Source: Mesorhizobium sp. B1-1-8 | Lineage (GTDB): Bacteria; Pseudomonadota; Alphaproteobacteria; Rhizobiales; Rhizobiaceae | Direction: 5' to 3' | Length of the DNA stretch: 64,000 bases | NCBI RefSeq assembly: GCF_006442795.2 | Contig: NZ_CP083956.1 | Location: forward strand, 930,001 to 994,000 | Shown here: positions 55,272 to 64,000 of the stretch, one piece after another | How positions within the stretch are numbered: the first letter of the stretch is position 1 | Layout: the number at the start of each line of letters is the position of its first letter | Made by a program: the position numbers and the translations under genes | Notes under the pieces: model-generated | Database searches by the model: none | What the model was told of the DNA's origin: nothing | The model's input: the letters and a program-made list of their open reading frames with translations, nothing else

Positions 55272-55618
55272 GCAGCGTCGCGCGGACCAAGCGCCCGCGA
55301 GACCGTCTCCGGTTCCTTGACGATGACGCGCAGGTAGGCCTGCGCCGCCTGATCCGGCTCAGTCCTGCCTTGCTCCCAGTCCCTCAACGTGCCGAGCGGA
55401 ATGAGATAGCGGACGGAAAACTCCTCCTGGGTAAGATGCAGGGCCCTGCGGATCACCTTGACGCGCGCGACAGGCGCTACGTTTATTCGATCTCCGCTCA
55501 TGGGCGGATTGTCTTTGTCGGCCAAGGCGCCGGACTCTGCCTCCGCATCACTCATGCTGCGCAGACGCGCCCAATCGCTTTCAGCCTTGGCGTGCTTCGT
55601 CATATGCTTTCTGCTCAT
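55268..55618 (-). CDS. HTH (XRE-like) antitoxin partnered with a BrnT-type toxin
   Basis: A 116-aa protein whose C-terminal half is a helix-turn-helix: RVKVIRRALHLTQEEFSVRY then LIPLGTLRDWEQGRTEPDQA. The N-terminal half is variable and charged. It overlaps the preceding BrnT-type gene by 38 bases, the usual toxin-antitoxin arrangement, and overlaps ymdB by 4 bases at its own end. ATG 55603 is an alternative start. The gene is intact. Confidence 0.85.
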   Translation of the reverse strand: MSRKHMTKHAKAESDWARLRSMSDAEAESGALADKDNPPMSGDRINVAPVARVKVIRRALHLTQEEFSVRYLIPLGTLRDWEQGRTEPDQAAQAYLRVIVKEPETVSRALGPRDAA

Positions 55619-55862
55619 GGCGTGTCGCCTTTCTGGCGGAGATCAGTCTTATTCGGTCGCCACGTTCGGTATAGACCACCGTCAAGACCACGCCATTGAT
55701 CATACCAATACCAATGAAGCGCTCTTCCTCATAGTGCATGGACGATCGACATAGTGCAGTCCATGAATGTCATCGAACAGACGCTTGGCATCTGAAAATG
55801 CCACACCGTGCTTGGCAAGATTGCTCGCTGCCTTGTCCCCGTCCCATTCGAATTCAAGCATA
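55581..55862 (-). pseudogene. Second BrnT-type toxin gene with a single-base frameshift
   Basis: From ATG 55862 the frame reads MLEFEWDGDKAASNLAKHGV and on to IHGLHYVDR, then leaves the family and stops at codon 54. The remainder (MHYEEERFIGIGMINGVVLT to LISARKATRHEQKAYDEARQ) is in the next frame. Adding one base near 55740 (cgtcc to cgttcc on the coding strand) restores a BrnT of normal length with the right spacing between DD and EER. Thus a one-base deletion is likely, or a sequencing error. Confidence 0.8.
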
Positions 55863-55867
55863 TTTCC

Positions 55868-55884
55868 CTACTGGATTTCAGTAG
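55868..55884 (-). promoter_or_regulatory. Candidate operator of the second toxin-antitoxin locus
   Basis: CTACTGGATTTCAGTAG has perfect 6-base arms CTACTG / CAGTAG around 5 bases. It lies 6 bases upstream of the toxin ATG, where the HTH antitoxin could bind and repress its own operon. It overlaps the likely ribosome binding region. Confidence 0.5.
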
Positions 55885-55907
55885 TATCCGCCTGACAGGC
55901 GCTTGCG

Positions 55908-56492
55908 TCAAGCGGCGAACCGGCGCAACCCGCTCTCGGTGAGTATTTCCGCGATGACCACGTCATGGTCTTCGTTCGGCACCTGCTGCACTTCCTGGCA
56001 GTCGAAGGCGATGCCGATCAGCCTGGGCGTCAGCCCCTTGTCGACGAGCTTGCCGATGGCGCGGTCGTAATAGCCGGCGCCGTAGCCGATGCGGTGGCCG
56101 CGCGCGTCGAAGGCGGCAAGCGGCACCAGCATGAGAGAGGGGTCGAGCACCTCGGCCTCCTCATGCGGGCCGACGGTGCCGAAGCCCATCTCGACCATCT
56201 GCGCGCCGCGCACAAGTTCGCGAAAGACGATGGTGGTCTTGTCGAGGATCGCCGGCAGGCAAAGGCGTGCGCCCTTTTCGCGCAGCGCAAACATCAATGG
56301 CCGCACATCGACCTCGGAGCGCATCGGCCAGAAGCCGGAGACGACCTGGCCGGGCTCGATGGCGATATGGTCCTTAGCGGTCTCGGCCATTTCGAGCGCG
56401 ATTTCCACCCGCCAGAATTCGTCGAGCGCGTCCCGCCGCGCCAAGGCTTCCTTGCGCAACTGTTTCTTCAGGTCTTTTGATGAGGTCGTCAT
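55908..56492 (-). CDS. ygfA: 5-formyltetrahydrofolate cyclo-ligase
   Basis: A 194-aa MTHFS-family enzyme converting 5-formyl-THF to 5,10-methenyl-THF with ATP. KKQLRKEALARRDALDEF near the start and the ATP/folate motif GYGAGYYDRAI are diagnostic, together with IGIAFDCQEV. In many Proteobacteria this gene lies just downstream of the 6S RNA gene; a structured candidate RNA is present upstream here. The start follows the family norm MTTSSKDLKKQL. Confidence 0.94.
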   Translation of the reverse strand: MTTSSKDLKKQLRKEALARRDALDEFWRVEIALEMAETAKDHIAIEPGQVVSGFWPMRSEVDVRPLMFALREKGARLCLPAILDKTTIVFRELVRGAQMVEMGFGTVGPHEEAEVLDPSLMLVPLAAFDARGHRIGYGAGYYDRAIGKLVDKGLTPRLIGIAFDCQEVQQVPNEDHDVVIAEILTESGLRRFAA

Positions 56493-56679
56493 GCGCAGAC
56501 GCTAGAAAAGGTCAGATTTGGATGGAGTTTTAGGAGCGACGTTTTCTACCGCATGATCCACCGAAGTGTCAGCGGGTCGGTGAAAAGATCATGCGCAAAA
56601 AGAGGTCAGCGGAGCGAACTTTTCGTTCGTGAGCACCGCACAAAGCGGTGCGACGACAAAATCCGCCAAATATGGCCTC

Positions 56680-56850
56680 TTTAGATCAGTGACGATCCAC
56701 ACAACCGGTGGAGAGGTCGATCCCGGGTGCCTACAAAGTAGGTGGGCGCCGTGTGAGAAAACCCACGGGTCTTCCCAGGGACAGCTCCCTAAGGATCGAT
56801 AAGGCCCCGGGGATAAGTTTCTCCTGCCGCGAAGCGCAGACCGTCCCAGC
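56680..56850 (-). ncRNA. ssrS: Candidate 6S RNA
   Basis: A GC-rich, highly self-complementary segment lies on the minus strand upstream of the cyclo-ligase gene, the conserved place of 6S RNA. Visible elements are a CTATAT-like -10 (CCTATATTGG, about 56857), a stem CGAUCC / GGAUCG, an inner hairpin AGGGAGCUGUCCCU and a hairpin CCUACUUUGUAGG. The end points are estimates, and the assignment rests on position and my recollection of rhizobial 6S sequences. It lies in the 518-base gap 56493-57010; the rest holds a hairpin at 56633-56651 and nothing else seen. Confidence 0.5.
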
Positions 56851-57010
56851 CAATATAGGCCGATGGTTAGCCGAGCGCCAGAAAAAGCGGGATCTGGAGG
56901 CACCATATTCGCTGCCCCCGAAATCATCGAACAAGGCTTGCCTCGATCGCTGCCCTTGCGCCGCCGGGATCGCCTCCTTACGGTCGCCGCAGAACGGCTA
57001 AGGAGAAAAG

Positions 57011-57112
57011 ATGCGTTTCGAAGGCACCGCGGCCTATGTCGCCGACAAGGATCTGATGGTGGCGGTCAATGCTTCGATCGCGCTGAAGCGGCCTTTGCTG
57101 GTCAAGGGCTAA
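57011..57112 (+). pseudogene. N-terminal remnant of a MoxR-type AAA ATPase gene
   Basis: A good RBS (AAGGAGAAAAG) and ATG begin MRFEGTAAYVADKDLMVAVN then ASIALKRPLLVKG, the normal start of the MoxR/CoxD-like ATPases, up to just before the Walker A loop. A stop codon follows, and the P-loop residues survive only out of frame (aCACCGGCAAGACC at 57118-57131). The rest of the roughly 280-aa protein is missing. The remnant is fresh enough to read but cannot encode an ATPase. Confidence 0.75.
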
Positions 57113-57318
57113 CCCGCCACACCGGCAAGACCGAAAAAAGCGCTGCCCAACCTGCATTGCGCGCCGATGAGAAACTAACAGGACGTGCATCTGTTCGAGC
57201 GCCTGGCCTTCATGGCGAGACGGCAAGGGTAAGCAGCAACAGCGCTTTCCCTTGCGTGGACCTTTGCCGCCGAACCATCGCCGAGGCAGCGTCAAATAGA
57301 AAAATCGGAGGGAACCAA

Positions 57319-57765
57319 ATGTCCGAAATCACCGTCCGTCCCTTGGCGCAATCCGACCACGCCGACTGGCGTCGCCTTTGGACCGCCTATCTCACCTTCT
57401 ACGAGACGAAATTGCCTGATGATGTCTACGACGTCACCTGGAAGCGGCTATTCACCGAAGGCGAGTTCGAGCCGAAAGGTTATATCGCCACGCTCGACGG
57501 CAAGGCCGTTGGCCTGACCCACTATCTCTACCATCGCTCCTGCTGGTCGCAGTTGAACAATTGCTACCTGCAGGATCTGTTCGCCGATCCGGAGGTACGT
57601 GGCAAGGGCGTGGGCGCCGCCCTGATTGAAGCCGTCAAGCACGAGGCCGGCAAGATCGGCGTCAGGAACGTCTACTGGATGACACACGAGACCAACGCCA
57701 CGGCGCGCAAGCTCTACGACCACGTGGCAAGGCGGACAGGGTTCATCGAGTATGATCTGCTCTGA
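57319..57765 (+). CDS. GNAT-family N-acetyltransferase
   Basis: A 148-aa GNAT protein: MSEITVRPLAQSDHADWRRL at the start and the acetyl-CoA pyrophosphate-binding loop DPEVRGKGVGAALIEAVKH with the R-G-x-G-x-G/A pattern. The catalytic domain is otherwise typical, with NATARKLYDHVARRTGF at the end. The acceptor is unknown. GGAGGG precedes the ATG. It sits between the two halves of the eroded MoxR/VWA pair. Confidence 0.92.
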   Translation: MSEITVRPLAQSDHADWRRLWTAYLTFYETKLPDDVYDVTWKRLFTEGEFEPKGYIATLDGKAVGLTHYLYHRSCWSQLNNCYLQDLFADPEVRGKGVGAALIEAVKHEAGKIGVRNVYWMTHETNATARKLYDHVARRTGFIEYDLL

Positions 57766-57790
57766 TCAGTGGCCGAACGCGGTCTGACTC

Positions 57791-57913
57791 AACCCGGAAG
57801 CTGAGAAGAACTGGCGCTACACCCATGATCCGCGACATCTTCGGCGGCCACATGTTCCCGCTGACGCTGGCCGGCTCGAAACCGCGACCAGGCAGCTTTC
57901 AAGGAGGCATTGA
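57791..57913 (+). pseudogene. C-terminal remnant of a CoxE-like VWA-domain gene
   Basis: The frame 57791-57913 reads PEAEKNWRYTHD and, at the end, [12 protein letters not shown] before TGA. Between them the +1 frame gives [17 protein letters not shown]. Joined, these match the C-terminus of CoxE-like VWA proteins (WRYT...RDIFGGRMYPLTL...LE). One deletion near 57824 and one missing base near 57879 explain the frame changes. VWA/CoxE genes normally follow a MoxR gene, whose start lies 0.8 kb upstream. Confidence 0.6.
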
Positions 57914-58008
57914 GCCATCCCGGCGCTGGGCAGGCACGTAACAAATGCCTATCTTGTTGCGAATATGAGTTGCAACCAACAACAAGCCGCCAAGGCCGAG
58001 GAGATTTC

Positions 58009-58413
58009 ATGGACACCCACGCCTATCCCGTCACACGCACCGATGCCGAGTGGCGCGCCCGGCTGACGCCTGAGCAGTACGCCGTCATGCGCGGTCACGG
58101 AACCGAGCGCCCCGGCAGCTGCGCCCTGCTCCACGAGAAGCGCGCCGGCACCTTTTCCTGCGTCGGCTGCGACCAGCCGCTGTTCGAATCCAAGCTGAAG
58201 TTCGAGAGCGGCACCGGCTGGCCGAGCTTCAACGATCCGGTGCCGGGCTCGGTCGAAACCACGGTCGACCGCAGCTACGGCATGGTCCGCACCGAATGTC
58301 ATTGCTCGCGCTGCGGCAGCCACCTCGGCCATGTCTTCGACGACGGCCCGCCGCCGACCGGCCTGCGCTACTGCATCAATGGCGTGGCGCTGAAATTCGA
58401 GCCGGCTGCCTGA
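58009..58413 (+). CDS. msrB: Peptide-methionine (R)-S-oxide reductase
   Basis: MsrB (134 aa) reduces methionine-R-sulfoxide in proteins. The zinc-binding pairs are CVGC and CSRC, and the catalytic cysteine is in [25 protein letters not shown] and [11 protein letters not shown] are family signatures. The start at 58009 has GAGGAG upstream. An intrinsic terminator with a UUCG loop follows. Confidence 0.96.
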   Translation: MDTHAYPVTRTDAEWRARLTPEQYAVMRGHGTERPGSCALLHEKRAGTFSCVGCDQPLFESKLKFESGTGWPSFNDPVPGSVETTVDRSYGMVRTECHCSRCGSHLGHVFDDGPPPTGLRYCINGVALKFEPAA

Positions 58414-58437
58414 CGGCATCCAATAACTTTTCAGCAG

Positions 58438-58461
58438 GGGCGGCTTCGGCCGCCCTTTCTT
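58438..58461 (+). terminator. Intrinsic terminator of msrB
   Basis: GGGCGGC-TTCG-GCCGCCC forms a 7-bp stem with a UUCG tetraloop, followed by TTTCTT, 25 bases after the msrB stop. Confidence 0.85.
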
Positions 58462-58482
58462 ATGCAGGCGCCTGACTATGCC

Positions 58483-58827
58483 TCACACGACCACCGTCGC
58501 GATCAGCCAGAATGCCGAGCCCAGCATCATCAGCGAGGCCTTGGCGCCGCCGGATTTCTCCGCGGCGCGCCAAACGGCAAGAGCCAAAAAAATGTTGTAG
58601 GGCACCGGCAGGAAATGCACTGCCAGCACGATCCCGAGCGGCAGCGTCAGCCCGAGCAGGACGAGTGCAAGCACTGTGGACGCGATGTTGATGACGGTGC
58701 CGACAAGTACCATGTCGCGCCAGAACAGCCGATCGAGCGACACTTGGTTCCGCCAGCGTGCGCGGAAGAAATCGGTTTTGCGGCCGATTTTTCCGGACAC
58801 CTCACCGGTCGGATCGAAGTCGTTCAT
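58483..58827 (-). CDS. Small membrane protein, function unknown
   Basis: A 114-aa protein with a soluble N-terminal 40 residues and three hydrophobic helices (DMVLVGTVINIASTVLALVL; LGIVLAVHFLPVPYNIFLAL; SLMMLGSAFWLIATVVV). No family was recognised. The start at 58827 is chosen over a TTG one codon upstream. It is convergent with msrB and divergent from the ArsC-like gene. Confidence 0.75.
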   Translation of the reverse strand: MNDFDPTGEVSGKIGRKTDFFRARWRNQVSLDRLFWRDMVLVGTVINIASTVLALVLLGLTLPLGIVLAVHFLPVPYNIFLALAVWRAAEKSGGAKASLMMLGSAFWLIATVVV

Positions 58828-58997
58828 CAACCGAGCCTCTCAGAGCGCAGCGCCAAAGATTTCGACCACTCCGACAGGAGGATGTCGCAAAATTTGACCC
58901 GAATGATGCAGAAATCCGGCGCCCAAACGTCTACCATCACAGAACTGTGACCCATATCCTATTCTGTCGTTTTCGCCGCAACACGGAGGAGTTCGGA

Positions 58998-59507
58998 ATG
59001 AGCGATCAAGTCTACAACGTTCTCTTTCTCTGCAATGCCAACTCGGCCCGCTCGATCATGGCCGAAGCCATACTTAACAAGCTCGGGGCTGGCCGTTTCA
59101 AGGGCTATTCCGCCGGCTCGCGACCGAAGGGCACCGTCCACCCCCGTGCGATTCAGTTGCTGGAGAACATGGGCCACGACACCTCGTTTGCCCGGTCGAA
59201 GAACTGGAACGAATTTTCAGGGCCGGACGCGCCGGAGATGAACTTCGTCTTCACGCTCTGCGACACTACGGCGAATGAAAGTTGTCCGGTCTGGCCAGGC
59301 CATCCGATGACCGCGCTTTGGGCTGTCCCCGATCCCTCCAAGGCCGGCGGCACCGAAGCCGAGCAGCATTTCGCTTTCGCCGAGGCCTACCGCATGGTCG
59401 GCAACCGCATCGCGCTGTTTATAAATCTGCCGATGGTGTCGCTCGACAAGCTGACGCTGCAGCGACATCTCGAAGAAATTGGCCGCGACGAAGCAAGGCC
59501 AAACTGA
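58998..59507 (+). CDS. arsC: Arsenate reductase / low-molecular-weight tyrosine-phosphatase-like protein
   Basis: A 169-aa LMW-PTPase-fold protein. The nucleophile loop is LFLCNANSARSIMAEAIL (C-x5-R, Cys12 and Arg18), and two further cysteines in FTLCDTTANESCPVWPG correspond to the thioredoxin-linked relay of ArsC, with a C-x7-C spacing rather than the C-x6-C of B. subtilis ArsC. Arsenate reduction is thus plausible but not certain. No arsenic pump or ArsR is adjacent. CGGAGG precedes the ATG. Confidence 0.85.
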   Translation: MSDQVYNVLFLCNANSARSIMAEAILNKLGAGRFKGYSAGSRPKGTVHPRAIQLLENMGHDTSFARSKNWNEFSGPDAPEMNFVFTLCDTTANESCPVWPGHPMTALWAVPDPSKAGGTEAEQHFAFAEAYRMVGNRIALFINLPMVSLDKLTLQRHLEEIGRDEARPN

Positions 59508-59530
59508 ACGCGACTTTTTTGTATCCTGAA

Positions 59531-59989
59531 TCAGGTCGTCATGGCCGCGCCCTCGTCCCCCAGGACTTCGATAATGGCGCGCTCGAAACGTGAGCACTCC
59601 GTCACCATCCAGTCGGCCATTGCCGGCCAATTGTCCTCGGCAAAGCAGTTTACCCGCCACTGCGAATTGATGCCGAGGTTCTGAGCGCTTTGTTCCGGCC
59701 TGAGCTTCAGCCTCGCCTCGATTGCCGGCTGGAACGGCTTCAGCCGTGTCCAGACGTCGGTGGCGCCAAGCCTCTCGTTGCGGCCGAAAAAGACGCCGAC
59801 GACGTTTTCGCTGGGCGCCACATACATGGAAAGCACCAGCCCGAATTCAGGCAGCCCGCGCTGCCAGAACCAGGGCCCGCGCCTCGCCAGCCGGGCCGTT
59901 TCTTGCGGATGGCGCTCGGCGAACAGGGCCCAGAAGCCGCGATGGCGAAACTCCGAGGCGCGACGGCCGCCGAAGTCGAACTCGCTCAC
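59531..59989 (-). CDS. Conserved hypothetical protein (DUF4268-like)
   Basis: A protein of about 152 aa. The segments GLVLSMYVAPSENVVGVFFG and RNERLGATDVWTRLKPFQ then IEARLKL weakly recall DUF4268. No catalytic motif is seen. The start is uncertain: GTG 59989 is used here, ATG 60085 is upstream in frame with a dubious N-terminus. It is convergent with arsC by 23 bases. Confidence 0.6.
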   Translation of the reverse strand: MSEFDFGGRRASEFRHRGFWALFAERHPQETARLARRGPWFWQRGLPEFGLVLSMYVAPSENVVGVFFGRNERLGATDVWTRLKPFQPAIEARLKLRPEQSAQNLGINSQWRVNCFAEDNWPAMADWMVTECSRFERAIIEVLGDEGAAMTT

Positions 59990-60159
59990 GGCCGGGTATC
60001 CCGCACATCCTGGCCGAGACTGTTTCGAAATTCGCTCTGGCGAGTCATATGGTGGTGGTTTCGAGAACCGTAGCGCAGCGGACATTTAGGTCCGTGAGCA
60101 ACGGAAGCGCAGAAAACGCCATCAGATGGCCGCCGGAGTAGAATTTCCAAACAGTCTCC

Positions 60160-60420
60160 TTAGACCATGCCGAGCGCGGCTTTGTAGAGGTCGAGGATGG
60201 ACTCTTCCTCCTGGCGCTCGGCCTGGTCCTTCTTGCGCAGGCGGATGATCGTGCGTATCGCCTTGGTGTCGAAGCCGGTGCCCTTAGCCTCGGCGAAGAC
60301 GTCCTTGATGTCGTCGGAAATCGTCTTCTTCTCTTCCTCGAGCCGCTCGATGCGCTCGATGAAGGCGCGCAGCTGGCCGGCGGCTACAGTCTGGCTGGTC
60401 TCGGTGATGTCGTCGGCCAT
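60160..60420 (-). CDS. gapR: GapR (DUF2312) chromosome-structuring protein
   Basis: An 86-aa DUF2312 protein: [20 protein letters not shown] (coiled coil), then [20 protein letters not shown] and TIIRLRKKD. The Caulobacter homologue GapR binds AT-rich overtwisted DNA ahead of replication forks and transcription and stimulates topoisomerases. Length and motifs match. It is a single minus-strand gene; the 144 bases to pyc hold no clear terminator. Confidence 0.92.
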   Translation of the reverse strand: MADDITETSQTVAAGQLRAFIERIERLEEEKKTISDDIKDVFAEAKGTGFDTKAIRTIIRLRKKDQAERQEEESILDLYKAALGMV

Positions 60421-60564
60421 TTTCTCTCCGCATCATTTCGTCGCCGCGATTCTGGCGCTGCAAATTGGAGCGGGTTCCCTGCCCGAGCAGGCGCGGCGGG
60501 TCAAGACATTATCGATGCGGCAGAAGGGCTGCCGCCAGCTGTCCCCAAGCGATCGATCTGCCGG

Positions 60565-64000
<3,436 letters not shown>

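Noticed and set aside
55720..55760. 20-base direct duplication (tgcactatg...tgcactatg) as cause of the second brnT frameshift
   Set aside because: Removing it would shorten the toxin relative to the family spacing between DD and EER, whereas adding one base gives the exact length.

Overview
The window looks like a chromosomal segment of a Rhizobiales alphaproteobacterium, most probably Mesorhizobium or a close relative. The basis is high G+C coding sequence with strong third-position GC, large palindromic intergenic repeats of the rhizobial type, a MucR/Ros regulator, a GapR (DUF2312) protein, a CenR/OtpR-type response regulator, TTAA-N7-TTAA CtrA-like boxes, and conserved alphaproteobacterial gene orders (ftsK-lolA-xthA; hemC-hemD-mitofilin-hemY; glnK-amtB; sdhCDAB). 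The genus is an inference; no rRNA or tRNA gene was found to fix it.

Layout. 1-4.9 kb: end of an unknown gene, leuC, a diguanylate cyclase and small exported proteins. 5.2-9.8 kb: the succinate dehydrogenase operon sdhC-sdhD-sdhA-[DUF3052]-sdhB, then a DUF480 (YceH) gene. 10-14.4 kb: OsmC, YciI and TerB-like small genes, a UbiH/COQ6 hydroxylase and acyl-CoA thioesterase II. 14.6-16.4 kb: glnK-amtB behind a probable sigma-54 promoter and NtrC box. 17-21.7 kb: ftsK (with a CtrA-like box), lolA, xthA. 21.9-25.5 kb: a cyclic-nucleotide-binding protein, cenR, an L,D-transpeptidase, a DUF1127 protein and a LysR regulator. 25.5-29.5 kb (minus): DUF1761, a METTL20-like methyltransferase coupled to an EVE protein, YciI, gpsA-tsaD. 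29.6-35.7 kb (plus): hemC, hemD, mitofilin-like protein, hemY, TerB and a glutamine amidotransferase.

36-50.9 kb is more accessory and metabolic: a membrane protein of visibly lower G+C, an MFS exporter, an aminotransferase, mucR, then a minus-strand glucose module (ROK/polyphosphate glucokinase-like, zwf, gnd, GH15 glucan glucohydrolase) divergent from a four-gene CUT2 sugar ABC transporter. Together these could import a sugar, release glucose from internal glucans and send it through the oxidative pentose phosphate route.

51-58 kb carries the signs of genome flux. A complete 1002-bp IS481-family element sits at a CTAG site inside a palindromic repeat. Two separate BrnT-type toxin loci follow, both with single-nucleotide frameshifts in the toxin and intact antitoxins. 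A candidate 6S RNA lies upstream of the 5-formyl-THF cyclo-ligase gene. Eroded remnants of a MoxR ATPase / CoxE-like VWA gene pair flank a GNAT acetyltransferase. The window ends with msrB, an ArsC-like phosphatase fold protein, gapR and pyruvate carboxylase, which runs off the right edge.

I did not find a convincing new multi-gene defence or biosynthetic system. The most unusual observations are the paired frameshifted toxins, the IS insertion with non-matching flanks, the MoxR/VWA remnant and the DUF3052 gene inside the sdh operon.
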